64,000 nucleotides of DNA from Methylomonas sp. 11b (lineage in GTDB: Bacteria > Pseudomonadota > Gammaproteobacteria > Methylococcales > Methylomonadaceae): positions 3,777,741-3,841,740 of the forward strand of contig NZ_KI911557.1 of the NCBI RefSeq assembly GCF_000515215.1. The letters are read 5' to 3'. The notes under the pieces were generated by a model that was not told the origin of the DNA, did not search any database, and was given only the letters and a program-made list of their open reading frames with translations. A program made the translations under genes and the position numbers. This document shows, piece by piece, positions 8,707-18,325 of the stretch. Every line of letters begins with the position of its first letter. Position 1 is the first letter of the stretch.

Positions 8707-11700
8707 TTACGATTGGGCTTCCAGCAAATACGTCAGCCAGAGCGAGGACAGTTTTTCCTGTACCGTGTTTTGCCGCAGACGGGCAGCCAGGTTCGGGAAA
8801 TCTACATAGTCCAGCGCCTGATCCTGGTTGTAACAAGAGTACATAAAGCTCTCTTCGCCGCTTTCCGGATCCACGTGTTTGCATAAGCATTGGGCGCAGA
8901 CGCCTTTCATCATGCATTGCATAGGCGAGTTGATTGAGCCGACCGCCTCGTGGCCTTCCTTCAAGTACGGTTTTAATGCGACAAAGCGTGCCGCTTTTAC
9001 CGCTGCCATCATCCGATCCGAGCCGATGACGATCAGGTGATCGACGTCTTGCAGACGTATGCTAGTTTCCCCCAATTTTCCGGTGGCATAGGACACCATC
9101 GCTTCGACGATATTACCGACGAAGGTTTTATCCTGAGGTCGTGTGACGGGTATCGCGTCGTTGCCCGGCCGGTCATCGACAGCCCAAACGATCACGTCGG
9201 ACGCCTCTTCGATTTCAGGAACCTTGAACAAGTCTTCGCTGTTACGGTAGCCGGCGAAATACAGCACCTTGTTACCAGCATTGCGCATGGCTTTACCGAT
9301 TGAGAACAATACCGCGTTACCCAAACCGCCGCCCAGTAGCAAAACGGTTTTGCCGGTTGGGATTTCAGTCGGGGCGCCTGTTACGCCCATCAACACCAGC
9401 GGATCGCCGACTTTCCAGGTTGCGCATAAGCGGCTGGAGCTGCCCATTTCCAGGGCAATCAAAGATACCAAGCCTTTTTCCTTGTCTACCCAGGCGCCGG
9501 TTAGGGCCAAGCCTTCGGCGGCTAGCGTGGTGCCTTCGACTACAGGGGCTAGTGATTCGTAATTTTGCACCCGGTAAAACTGGCCGGGCTCAAAATGTTT
9601 CGCGGCGGCGGGTGCTTTGATGACCACTTCGATGATGGTTGGTGTCAGGCGATTCACTTCGACGACATGCGCCAGGAAAGTCGCATCGAGTCTGTCCTGC
9701 AAGTCGCGTAACCGGGCATCGCGTTGCGGTTGCTGTGATGCATCCAATTCAGCAATCTCGTTGGCAAACAGTTTAACGATATACGGATAACCGTCTTTCG
9801 CGCTGGCCATGGCTTTTACCACGTTGCCGGCATAAACCGGATGGTTGTCGCCATAAAAAGTGATGTACCGGCCGTTGCTGTGATAGGAAGTAAACGGTGC
9901 CGGTTTGCCCACTTTGACTTGCGCTTCATCGGCCATCGGCGCCAGTTGCGCATTGCCGTCCAACCAGTCGGGTTCGTGGCGCTTGTAAAATTTGCCTTCC
10001 ATCGCGAAAGTGCGGGGATGCTCGGACTGGTAGATCGTGTTGGGAGCTGTGCCGGCGGCGATAAACAGGCCGCGTAGCTTCACTTCCACTTCATCCGTTT
10101 TGCGCCATTTACCGTCTTGTTCGGTCAGTCTCTCAAAACGTACGGCTTGCAAATGGCCATATTGATCTTCGACAGCTTCCAGTGGGCTCATGCCTTCGGC
10201 CAGGTAAATACCTTCCGAGAGTGCTTCGTGAATTTCTTCGTGGTTCTGCCGGTATGCTGGCGAATCCTTAATACCTTTGCGGTAGAACAGCGTTACGCCG
10301 CCCCATTGTTTCAGGAAAGGCAGGAAATTAGGCATTTCACCGGCGGCAGCCGCACGTTCGCGTTCTTGCTCGATCACACGGCCATGCGCCAAAAACTCCT
10401 CGAGGATTTCTAGCTCTTCGGCATCATAGCGGCTACGTACTGAGGCCTCGCCGTATTTAGCCACTAATTTTTCGTAGCGATGTAGAATTTTGCTGACTTG
10501 ACCAGGATAGTAAGCCAGTAATTCGGTGGTGGTATCGATGGCGGTCAAGCCGCCGCCGATGACGCCGGCCGGCAGACGCACCTGCAAATTAGCCAGCGAG
10601 GATTCTTTGGCCGCGCCGGTCAATTGCAGGCCCATCAAAAAGTCTGAGGCCTTGCGGATGCCACGGGTCATGTTGTTTTTCAGATCGATCACCGTCGGCT
10701 TGCCGGCGCCACTGGCAATCGCTATGTGGTCGAAACCCATTTCCCAGGCTTCGTCAATGGTGATGGTGCCGCCGAAACGCACGCCGCCGTAGCATTTGAA
10801 AGCGTTGCGGCGCAGCAAAGTCAGGTAAATGACTTTCAAAAAGTTTTTATCCCAACGCACGGTAATCCCGTATTCGGCCACGCCGCCAAAGCCCAGCAAT
10901 ACACGCTTATCCAGATCTTCGTAAAGGTCTTGAAAGTCCATGATCGGCATTGGCAGATTGTCGCGGTCGCCGGTCAAATGCAGGGGTAGCGGCTCGATTT
11001 TCAAGGCATCGATACCGACCACGCCAAAGCCTTCATTCAACAGATAGTGCGACAAGGTATAGCCGGCAGGGCCCATGCCCGCTACCAGCACATTTTTACC
11101 GTTGTAAGGCAATGTGGTGGAGCGTTTGATATTCAGCGGGTTCCAGCGGGTCAACAGACTGTATATTTCAAAACCCCACGGCATGAACAGCACGTCGGTC
11201 AGCACATTGGTTTCGATTTGCGGAATATTCACCGACTCGGTTTTTTGATAAATACAACCGCGCATGCAATCGTTGCATATCCGGTGGCCGGTGCCGGGGC
11301 ACATCGGATTGTCGATGATGATCATCGCCAGCGCGCCGATATTGTCACCCTGGCGTTTGACTACATGCATCTCGGAGATTTTTTCTTCCAGCGGGCAGCC
11401 GGTCATCAGTGCGCTCAAATGATTCGTTTTGAACGTGCCGTCTTTTTTGTTCTTGATGCCTTTCGAGCAGGAGTCGTTGTCCCTGTCGTGGCAGTAAATG
11501 CAATGATCTACTTCATAGAGCACCTGGCGTTGCTTGAAGCGTTTGTCGGTCAACGCGAAGCCGTCGCGGCGGCGCTGATGGTGATCGTCGCAGGCCCAGA
11601 CGTCATAACCGTTTTGCGCCACCGTTTCGTGGTCAACCAGATTGTCCAGATTGGTTTTTTCCGGGATTTTGAAGCTCACCCATTTGGCTACATAGGCTTG

Positions 11701-12357
11701 CAATTCTGGGTCGTGTTGGGCGGCAAAGCTCCAGCGGCGGATGATGTCAAGCAGACCGGCTACCAGCGCAGCAGGGCTGTCGTAGCCGGTCAATTGGTTT
11801 TTGAACGCGGCAACGTCGGCATCGGTAATTTCTGCCTGTTGCGACAAGCGCCATAAATCGGCACCGAGTTGGCTAATCGCCAACTCCGGATCGGCCTGGA
11901 ATAAATCCTGTTTGTCGGCGGCGGTCAACAAACCATCTAGTTGCACCCGCAATGCGGCAATATCCCAACCTTCGATAGTTTGGCCTTTGAATAGCTTGCT
12001 CAAAGTGCCTACGATTTCGGTGCGATAAACAAATACGGCGTCGAATTCGCCACGAATATTGCCGATTTGTTGCTCGCGCACATCGTTGACATTGAACAAA
12101 CGCGCGACAAAGGTGCCGACCAGCGGCGCCATCTTCACCAATAACTCGGAAATGTCCTCCGGCTTCATGCCCTCGCCGCCGCAGGCGCGGTAAGCGGTAA
12201 TTTCCGCAAACAAGGCTGCATCGTGTTGCTGTACCGACTGATCGAATACTGTCAACAAATCAGACAGACGTTTGGCATCGTATAAATCTTTATATTCGAA
12301 GCCGGGGATGCCGAGGGTGAGTTGGGTAAGGTCGCGAGTATTAAGCTTTTGTGTCAT
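8707..12357 (-). CDS. Large fused FAD/NAD(P)-Fe-S oxidoreductase (GltD-like plus ferredoxin reductase-like)
   Basis: A 1216-residue multidomain protein with no single known name. Residues 1 to about 270 are helical with no recognised motif. Next comes a cysteine array (CIYCHDRDNDSC; MCPGTGHRICNDCMRGC) like the Fe-S region of glutamate-synthase small subunits, then a GltD-like pyridine nucleotide-disulfide oxidoreductase domain with dinucleotide-binding VAGMGPAGYTLSHYLL. About residues 880-1130 resemble ferredoxin-NADP reductase/PyrK (GQFYRVQNYE, LLLGGGLGNAVLFSIG), and the end has CMMKGVCAQCLC, a PyrK-like Fe-S motif. ATG 12357 is used; TTG 12360 adjoins it. Probably moves electrons between NAD(P)H and an unknown acceptor. 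secF lies 48 bp upstream on the same strand, perhaps cotranscribed by chance. Confidence 0.85.
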   Translation of the reverse strand: MTQKLNTRDLTQLTLGIPGFEYKDLYDAKRLSDLLTVFDQSVQQHDAALFAEITAYRACGGEGMKPEDISELLVKMAPLVGTFVARLFNVNDVREQQIGNIRGEFDAVFVYRTEIVGTLSKLFKGQTIEGWDIAALRVQLDGLLTAADKQDLFQADPELAISQLGADLWRLSQQAEITDADVAAFKNQLTGYDSPAALVAGLLDIIRRWSFAAQHDPELQAYVAKWVSFKIPEKTNLDNLVDHETVAQNGYDVWACDDHHQRRRDGFALTDKRFKQRQVLYEVDHCIYCHDRDNDSCSKGIKNKKDGTFKTNHLSALMTGCPLEEKISEMHVVKRQGDNIGALAMIIIDNPMCPGTGHRICNDCMRGCIYQKTESVNIPQIETNVLTDVLFMPWGFEIYSLLTRWNPLNIKRSTTLPYNGKNVLVAGMGPAGYTLSHYLLNEGFGVVGIDALKIEPLPLHLTGDRDNLPMPIMDFQDLYEDLDKRVLLGFGGVAEYGITVRWDKNFLKVIYLTLLRRNAFKCYGGVRFGGTITIDEAWEMGFDHIAIASGAGKPTVIDLKNNMTRGIRKASDFLMGLQLTGAAKESSLANLQVRLPAGVIGGGLTAIDTTTELLAYYPGQVSKILHRYEKLVAKYGEASVRSRYDAEELEILEEFLAHGRVIEQERERAAAAGEMPNFLPFLKQWGGVTLFYRKGIKDSPAYRQNHEEIHEALSEGIYLAEGMSPLEAVEDQYGHLQAVRFERLTEQDGKWRKTDEVEVKLRGLFIAAGTAPNTIYQSEHPRTFAMEGKFYKRHEPDWLDGNAQLAPMADEAQVKVGKPAPFTSYHSNGRYITFYGDNHPVYAGNVVKAMASAKDGYPYIVKLFANEIAELDASQQPQRDARLRDLQDRLDATFLAHVVEVNRLTPTIIEVVIKAPAAAKHFEPGQFYRVQNYESLAPVVEGTTLAAEGLALTGAWVDKEKGLVSLIALEMGSSSRLCATWKVGDPLVLMGVTGAPTEIPTGKTVLLLGGGLGNAVLFSIGKAMRNAGNKVLYFAGYRNSEDLFKVPEIEEASDVIVWAVDDRPGNDAIPVTRPQDKTFVGNIVEAMVSYATGKLGETSIRLQDVDHLIVIGSDRMMAAVKAARFVALKPYLKEGHEAVGSINSPMQCMMKGVCAQCLCKHVDPESGEESFMYSCYNQDQALDYVDFPNLAARLRQNTVQEKLSSLWLTYLLEAQS

Positions 12358-12405
12358 CAAGTTATTCCGTGAGCGTTCGCTTGAAGTGATAAATGAAAAT
12401 TCGGG

Positions 12406-13335
12406 TTAAGGCATGTCGTCGACGACGCTGTCCTTGGCGGGCGGCATCAGGTCGTCGCGGCTCAAGCCCAGGCTCAGCGCTAGTGAGCTGGCAATGTAAA
12501 TCGATGAGTAGGTGCCTTTAACGACGCCGATCAGCATCGCAATGGCAAAGCCGTGGATGGTTTTGCCGCCGAGGAATGCCAGGGCCAACAGCGTTAAAAA
12601 TACGGTCAACGAGGTCAGGATAGTTCGGCTCAGAGTGTCGTTCAGTGCGGTGTTAACGATGTCGTTAATGGATTCCTTGATTCGGCTAGAGCGGACGGTT
12701 TCGCGAATCCGGTCGTAGACGACGATGGTGTCGTTGATGGAATAACCGATCAAGGCCAAAATCGCCGATAACACGGTCATGTCGAATTCCCAGCCAAATA
12801 CCGAGAAAAAACCCATCGTAATGATACTGTCGTGGAATAAAGCCGCGATCGCGCTCAAGGATAATTTCCATTCGAAGCGAATGCTGACGTAGACCATGAT
12901 GCCGACAAAAGCGAAGAATAGCGCCAGACCGCCATCGTTGACCAAATCATCCCCCACTTGCGGGCCGACGAATTCTACTCGACGCAGTTCGCCAGGTTGG
13001 CTTTGGCTGCTATTGGCGACGCTTAGCACTTTTTCGCTAAGTTCTTTTTGACTAACGTTTTCTACCGGTTTCAGGCGGATTAACACATCGGCCGCGCTGC
13101 CGAAATGTTGCAGATTGGCATCGGCGAAGCCTTGTTGTTCCAGTGTGCTGCGCATCTTGTCCAGATCCGCCGCTTGGTTGTAATGCAATTCGTAGACGCT
13201 GCCGCCGGTAAAGTCTATGCCCAGATCCAGACCCTTGACGAAAAACGAAACAATGGAAATCAATAGCAGAGTGCCGGAAAAGTAAAAGGCCAGTTTTCTT
13301 TTACTAAGAAAATCAATGTGTGAAGCGGAAGTCAT
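12406..13335 (-). CDS. secF: Protein translocase subunit SecF
   Basis: Inner-membrane RND-type subunit of SecDF, which uses the proton gradient to pull exported proteins through SecYEG. Length 309 residues, normal. Seen: one N-terminal helix, the family motif GIDFTGGSVYEL (about 37-48), a periplasmic domain, then five helices with ALIGYSINDTIVVYDRIRE and SLTVFLTLLALAFLGG. secF normally follows secD, but no secD is within 10 kb on either side here; the upstream neighbour is trkH, 98 bp away. The sequence appears intact and functional. Confidence 0.96.
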   Translation of the reverse strand: MTSASHIDFLSKRKLAFYFSGTLLLISIVSFFVKGLDLGIDFTGGSVYELHYNQAADLDKMRSTLEQQGFADANLQHFGSAADVLIRLKPVENVSQKELSEKVLSVANSSQSQPGELRRVEFVGPQVGDDLVNDGGLALFFAFVGIMVYVSIRFEWKLSLSAIAALFHDSIITMGFFSVFGWEFDMTVLSAILALIGYSINDTIVVYDRIRETVRSSRIKESINDIVNTALNDTLSRTILTSLTVFLTLLALAFLGGKTIHGFAIAMLIGVVKGTYSSIYIASSLALSLGLSRDDLMPPAKDSVVDDMP

Positions 13336-13433
13336 GCCAATGTTCCTGATAAATAATTATGGTTGTGGTCCGACCGGATTTAATGGTTCGGCAATAAAAC
13401 TAAGTTTGTCTGCTTAAAGGGATGAGAATTGTA

Positions 13434-14891
13434 CTATTTTCTCCAGAAAGCAGGCGTAAAAAGCATTATCAGAGTAAAGACTTCGAACCGCCCCAACAGC
13501 ATTGCAATCGAACAAATCCAGGTCTGGAAATCGCTTAAACCCTGGTAATTGCTGGCAGGCCCTACCTGTCCAAGGCCTGGGCCGGCGTTGTTGATGCATG
13601 CCAGTACCGCGCTGAGTGCTGAAATCGGTTCCAAGCCGGAAAATAGAAGCGAAAAAGTTAGAACTACAATCGAAATGAAGTAAAGAAAAATAAAGGCTAA
13701 TACCGAGAAAATAATTTTATTGGCAACGGGAGTGCCGCCGATGCGTATGGGGTTGATAGCGCGCGGATGCAGAATGCTGAACATTTCCCGTCCGGCCTGT
13801 TTCCATAACAATATGGTGCGGAACATTTTGATGCCGCCGCCGGTGGAACCGGTATTGGCAACGATACAGCTCAAATAAAGCATCCACCAAGGCACAAACG
13901 GCGGCCATTTATCGTAATCGACGCTAACGAAGCCGCTGGAAGTGCCAACCGAAACCAGGTTGAAAGTGACATGGCGCAGAGCGGTGAGAAAATCGGGATA
14001 AACATGGTGATACCAGATGAGTCCGGTACATAACAAAATACTCCCGGCAATTACGCCCAACATGGGAATGGCCTCTGGATCTTCTAAGTAGGGTTTAGCG
14101 CTGCGCTGATGCAAGGCTTGAAAATGCACGGCAAAATTCATCGCCGAAATAAGCATGAACACGGTTAGAACGAGTTCGATGGCCGGAGAATCGAAATAGC
14201 CGACACTGGCGTCATGGGTCGATAAGCCTCCCAGGCCCATCGTCGCGAAGCCATGGCAAATGGCGTCGAACCAGCTCATTCCGGCCAATTTCAGGGATAC
14301 GATGCAGGCAACTGTAATGCCGGCATAAACTATCCAAAGCAATCTGGCGGTTTCGGTGATTCGTGGCGTCAGTTTGCTGTCTTTGATCGGGCCGGAGATT
14401 TCGGCTTTGTAAAGCTGCATGCCCCCGATTCCCAGCAGTGGCAAGATAGCTACCGCCAAAACGATAATGCCTAGGCCGCCGATCCAGTTCAATTCGTGGC
14501 GCCAGAGGTTTAGCGACGGTGCCAGATTATCCAGGCCGACGAAAACGGTAGCTCCCGTGGTGGTTAACCCCGATGTGGTTTCAAAAAACGCATCGGTAAA
14601 CGATAGCCCCGGCATCCCCCAAAGCAACGGAAATGTTGCTGTTGCAGACATCAATATCCAGAAAGAAGCTACCAATAAGTAGCCGTCGCGTGTTTTTACT
14701 TCGCCGCGAAAGCGCATGGTTAAGCCGGATAGCAGGCTGCCGACCCCGATATTCAGCGACATGCCGTTCAAGAAATGATCGACCATGCCATCCTCGAAGT
14801 ACAGCGAAGTGGCTATCGGTAGCGTGTAAGTGATGCCGAAGACCATCAAGATCAGGCCGAGTACAAACCCTAAAGTGCAAAAACGTTGCAT
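13434..14891 (-). CDS. trkH: Trk potassium uptake system membrane subunit TrkH
   Basis: Potassium-translocating channel-like subunit of 485 residues, close to the 483 of E. coli. Four pore-loop segments can be recognised by their glycine filters, e.g. TTSGLTTTGATVF, CHGFATMGLGGLSTHD, VSVGTSSGFVSVDYD and INNAGPGLGQVGPA. ATG 14891 (MQRFCTLGFVLG) is preferred; the open frame extends 55 codons upstream but that part is cysteine/arginine-rich and unlike the family. The regulatory NAD-binding subunit TrkA is not in this window. Ends 98 bp before secF. Confidence 0.95.
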   Translation of the reverse strand: MQRFCTLGFVLGLILMVFGITYTLPIATSLYFEDGMVDHFLNGMSLNIGVGSLLSGLTMRFRGEVKTRDGYLLVASFWILMSATATFPLLWGMPGLSFTDAFFETTSGLTTTGATVFVGLDNLAPSLNLWRHELNWIGGLGIIVLAVAILPLLGIGGMQLYKAEISGPIKDSKLTPRITETARLLWIVYAGITVACIVSLKLAGMSWFDAICHGFATMGLGGLSTHDASVGYFDSPAIELVLTVFMLISAMNFAVHFQALHQRSAKPYLEDPEAIPMLGVIAGSILLCTGLIWYHHVYPDFLTALRHVTFNLVSVGTSSGFVSVDYDKWPPFVPWWMLYLSCIVANTGSTGGGIKMFRTILLWKQAGREMFSILHPRAINPIRIGGTPVANKIIFSVLAFIFLYFISIVVLTFSLLFSGLEPISALSAVLACINNAGPGLGQVGPASNYQGLSDFQTWICSIAMLLGRFEVFTLIMLFTPAFWRK

Positions 14892-15167
14892 AGTGCCCTG
14901 ATTAAAACCGAAAAGGTTTTGCCGTGTTGTTATGGATCGCCGGTCGAGCGCACCAAACAGCCGAGCGCCCCGCAGCCGGCAATTGTAACAAACAATCGCC
15001 GAAATGGGCCTGTCACATAAGCTTAAACAAAGCTTCATATTGTTGTCACAAAGCATCTCTAAGCTGGCCTCGTTATCAGGGATAAACGTGAAACGGAAAA
15101 TCGACGATTTTCAACTGCTGCACGAAGCTCGCGGTCGACGCGTGCGGCAAACAACGAGGGCCAGACC

Positions 15168-15689
15168 ATGAAGCTGATTTACTCGATCCATAAGTACGAC
15201 GTGACGATGTTTACTTGGCTAAACAGTGTTGCCATTCATGCCTATTTAGTGCGCTTTTGCCGCATGATTTCCCGCACCGCCGACGGTTTTCTGTACGTCA
15301 TTCTCGCGGCTTGGCTTTACTGGGATCAAGGCATCAACGATGCGTTGTTGCGGGCCATGATACTGGCGTTTTTGATCGAAAGGCCGGTCTATACGCTGCT
15401 GAAAAAAGGCTTTAAGCGCAACCGCCCGCAGCAAGCGTTACCGGATTTCAAAAGCGTGATTACGCCATCGGATCAGTTCAGTTTCCCCTCCGGACATACC
15501 TCTGCCGCTTTCATGGTGGCAACCTTGGTAGGGTATTTTGCGCCGTCGTTGCTGCCGGTTCTTTATGTTTGGGCCGCGCTGGTCGGTTTTTCCAGAGTGG
15601 TTTTGGGCGTGCATTTCCCCACCGATACGCTGATGGGCGTGGTCTTGGGGGTTAGTACGGCAATTTTTAGTCTCGATTACATTTTATGA
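15168..15689 (+). CDS. PAP2-family membrane phosphatase
   Basis: Membrane phosphatidic-acid-phosphatase-type enzyme of 173 residues. The three catalytic motifs are all present: KKGFKRNRP, PSGHTSAA and SRVVLGVHFPTD, with about five hydrophobic segments. Family members dephosphorylate undecaprenyl pyrophosphate, phosphatidylglycerophosphate or lipid A. The stop overlaps the next gene (ATGA), so it is translated together with a glycosyltransferase-like protein; this suggests a lipid or lipid-linked-sugar substrate. Divergent from trkH across 276 bp in which I see no distinct structure. Confidence 0.9.
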   Translation: MKLIYSIHKYDVTMFTWLNSVAIHAYLVRFCRMISRTADGFLYVILAAWLYWDQGINDALLRAMILAFLIERPVYTLLKKGFKRNRPQQALPDFKSVITPSDQFSFPSGHTSAAFMVATLVGYFAPSLLPVLYVWAALVGFSRVVLGVHFPTDTLMGVVLGVSTAIFSLDYIL

Positions 15690-16729
15690 TGAAAATTTTT
15701 TACGGTGTGCAAGGCACGGGCAATGGACACATCACCCGCGCCAGAGTGATGGCGAAAGAACTATACGCGGCGGGTTTTGATGTCACCTTCCAATTTACCG
15801 GCCGGCCGGCGGAGAAATACTTCGATATGGAGGTGTTTAACGGTTATCAAGTCAAAACCGGCTTGACCTTTAACACCCACAACGGCCAAGTCAGTTATGT
15901 GAAAACCGCGTTGGAAGCCAGTCCGATCCGCTTTGTCAAAGACATCAACAGTCTGGATTTAAGCGCTTACGATCTGGTGATCAGCGATTTCGAGCCGGTT
16001 ACCGCTTGGGCCGCGAAACGGCAAAAGAAAAAAGTGCTGGGGATCGGCCATCAATATGCGTTTAGACACAAAATTCCCCGTGCCGGCGGCGATCCGATTG
16101 CCGAACAGGTGATGAAGTATTTCGCGCCGGCCGACATCGGCATCGGCTTGCACTGGCATCATTTCGGTCAGCCGATCTTGCCGCCGATTATCGAAACGCC
16201 GGAGTTTCCGCAAAATACCCAAGCCAATAAGATAGTGGTGTATTTGCCCTTCGAAGACCCGCAAGCGGTGGTTAAGCTGTTGTGTCCGTTCGAAAACTTC
16301 GAGTTTCACGTCTATGCGCCGGAACCGGCGGTGTCGAAATATCCGCACATCGTTTGCAAACAACTATCCAGAGAAGGCTTTCAGCGCGACTTGTACGATT
16401 GCGCCGGCATTATCAGCAATGCCGGGTTCGAATTGGCCAGCGAGTCCTTGCAATTGGGCAAGAAGATTCTGGTCAAGCCCTTACACGCGCAAATGGAGCA
16501 AATTTCCAACGCCGAGGCTTTAAAGCAACTGGGCTACGGTCACACGATGTTCGATCTGGACGACGCAGTGATCGAGGACTGGCTGCACAATCCACATGCT
16601 GTGCATGTTACCTACCCCAATATCGCTAAAGTTATTGTGCAGTGGCTTCAGGATGGCATGCCGGCGATGGATGCGGAGTTCACCGAGCGGGTTTGGGAGT
16701 CGGTTCAGGTGTTGCCGATCAAATACTAA
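15686..16729 (+). CDS. MJ1255/VC2487-type glycosyltransferase-like protein
   Basis: Protein of 347 residues with a GT-B-like layout. The start MKIFYGVQGTGNGHITRA is the glycine-rich opening of the MJ1255-type family (MurG/UGT-like). The C-terminal half has IISNAGFELASESLQLGKKILVKPL, which resembles the nucleotide-sugar-binding region of MurG-type enzymes. ATG 15686 overlaps the PAP2 stop; ATG 15689 is one codon later. The donor and acceptor are unknown; coupling to the PAP2 gene suggests glycosylation of a membrane lipid. Confidence 0.8.
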   Translation: MMKIFYGVQGTGNGHITRARVMAKELYAAGFDVTFQFTGRPAEKYFDMEVFNGYQVKTGLTFNTHNGQVSYVKTALEASPIRFVKDINSLDLSAYDLVISDFEPVTAWAAKRQKKKVLGIGHQYAFRHKIPRAGGDPIAEQVMKYFAPADIGIGLHWHHFGQPILPPIIETPEFPQNTQANKIVVYLPFEDPQAVVKLLCPFENFEFHVYAPEPAVSKYPHIVCKQLSREGFQRDLYDCAGIISNAGFELASESLQLGKKILVKPLHAQMEQISNAEALKQLGYGHTMFDLDDAVIEDWLHNPHAVHVTYPNIAKVIVQWLQDGMPAMDAEFTERVWESVQVLPIKY

Positions 16730-16737
16730 GCCGGCTG

Positions 16738-17766
16738 CTAATCCTTATCTTCGTCAGGTATCAGACCTTTCAATTGTTGCGATAACAGCGTTTGCGCGCC
16801 GGTGGTGACGATTTCTTCGCCGGGCCGCAAGCCGTCGGCCACGAAATAACCCTGGCTATCGCTGGTGTATTGCTTAAGCGGCCGGCGGCTGAAATGCTCC
16901 GCATCGGTTTTGATAAATACAAACGCCTGGCCCAGATGCCAGACCAGGGCTGATTGCGGGATATTAACCCCTTCGCTGATTTGGCCGCCTTCCGGAATCC
17001 AGGCAGTGATATGGGTGCCGAATGGTAGGCGGCAGTCCGCACATTTGAAAAAATAACGCGGACCTTGCGATACCGGATCGACCTGAGGCGCCGCGGAAAT
17101 CAGCGCGGCGGGCAAGGCTGCTTGACGCTGGCCGCGTTCCTGAATATGGATAAGCTTGACGCCCGGATCGAGCCGGCTATTGGCGGGCAGGGTGATTTGC
17201 AGCAATTGTGCTTGATGTTCCAACAGTTGCGTGGCGTTTTTATCTTGGGCTTTGGTAAACCAGCTACTCAAGGTGTCGCCCCAGACCAGGCGGCTGTTGG
17301 CGGCGATCAGTTGCTGTTGGTAATTATTGGCGGCCAGATTGGCTTTGTCGGCCTGCCAGATCGCTTGCTGTTCCTGCAGGCGGCGGGTGGAAACGATGTC
17401 CTGATGATGCAGGTCTCGGGTGCGATTCAGGTTTTGCGCCGCTTCGCTGTAACGGGCTTGGGCGCTGTCTTGCTGGGCGCTGGCGGCCAGGAATTGTTGG
17501 CGGATGCTCAGCAGCGGTTCCGGGTTGACCACCGTGCCGTAAGCGGCAAATTCGGGCGTTTGTTTAACCGCTACGAGTGTTTGGGTTTGAATGCCGGCCA
17601 ATTTCTGGGCTGCCTGATCCAGCTGTAATGCATCGGGGGCGGCATTCGGGCCGGCCTGTTTGGTTTGGGCGGCGCTTGACGGTGAGTCGTCATCGTCCGC
17701 CCTGGCGGCGGTCGGAGTCAGGCTAACAAAGCCAAGCCAGCCTGCTAGGAAAAGTGCTATTCGCAT
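16738..17766 (-). CDS. RND efflux periplasmic adaptor (CusB/CzcB type), no pump adjacent
   Basis: Periplasmic membrane-fusion protein of 342 residues. A signal peptide (1-23, ending ARA) is followed by an acidic DDDDS stretch, a barrel-sandwich region, an alpha-hairpin rich in Q/A (about 95-160) and a C-terminal membrane-proximal domain with GLRPGEEIVTTGAQTLL, typical of heavy-metal adaptors. FFKCADCRLPFG at about 245 has a CxxC pair, possibly metal binding. It stands alone, convergent with the glycosyltransferase gene, with no pump or outer-membrane factor nearby. A heavy-metal RND pump without adaptor sits at 42303-45401, which could be its partner, though they are 25 kb apart. Confidence 0.82.
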   Translation of the reverse strand: MRIALFLAGWLGFVSLTPTAARADDDDSPSSAAQTKQAGPNAAPDALQLDQAAQKLAGIQTQTLVAVKQTPEFAAYGTVVNPEPLLSIRQQFLAASAQQDSAQARYSEAAQNLNRTRDLHHQDIVSTRRLQEQQAIWQADKANLAANNYQQQLIAANSRLVWGDTLSSWFTKAQDKNATQLLEHQAQLLQITLPANSRLDPGVKLIHIQERGQRQAALPAALISAAPQVDPVSQGPRYFFKCADCRLPFGTHITAWIPEGGQISEGVNIPQSALVWHLGQAFVFIKTDAEHFSRRPLKQYTSDSQGYFVADGLRPGEEIVTTGAQTLLSQQLKGLIPDEDKD

Positions 17767-17932
17767 GAATTTTGTTAAATGTAGTTTGACGTCTTAATGG
17801 CCGAACTTGTTGTAAGTGCTCCCCATAGAGTTGGGATTATAAAGTTTGGGCTGACGTCTGTAATTTTTTGTTGTGTTAAAAAAATAGCCGGTTATCCTTT
17901 TGGATTACTGTCACGGCTTGAGGGAAATGCAA

Positions 17933-18316
17933 ATGAGTGAAACACCTGAAAATTTGAAATATGCCGAGACCCATGAATGGGCCAAGCTGGAAGACGACAA
18001 TGTCGTGCGCGTCGGTATCACCGATTTTGCTCAGTCCGAATTGGGCGACATAGTGTTTATCGGCTTGCCCGATGTGGGCCGGGTCGTGAAAGCCGGCGAA
18101 CAACTGGCAGTGGTGGAATCGGTAAAAACCGCTTCCGATCTGTTCAGCCCGGTCAGCGGAAGTGTGGTTGAGGTCAACGAAGCAGTGACTGACGAACCGG
18201 AATTGGTCAATGACGGCGCTTATCAAACCTGGCTGTTTTGTATCAAAGCCGATAACCCAGCGGAGCTGGAACAATTAATGGATGCCGATGCTTATCGGAC
18301 TCTGATCGAGGAGTAG
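17933..18316 (+). CDS. gcvH: Glycine cleavage system H protein
   Basis: Lipoate-bearing carrier that shuttles the aminomethyl group between the P, T and L proteins of the glycine cleavage system; 127 residues. The lipoylation site is Lys65 in VVESVKTASDLFSPVSG. ATG 17933 is chosen over ATG 17927 because GAGGG lies 8 bases before the former and only 2 before the latter. gcvT and gcvP are not adjacent. dgkA follows 9 bp downstream. Confidence 0.97.
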   Translation: MSETPENLKYAETHEWAKLEDDNVVRVGITDFAQSELGDIVFIGLPDVGRVVKAGEQLAVVESVKTASDLFSPVSGSVVEVNEAVTDEPELVNDGAYQTWLFCIKADNPAELEQLMDADAYRTLIEE

Positions 18317-18325
18317 GACTAGCCA

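Noticed and set aside
11047..11856. 269-codon forward frame opposite the large oxidoreductase gene
   Set aside because: Antisense shadow of a conserved multidomain protein; composition follows the real gene.
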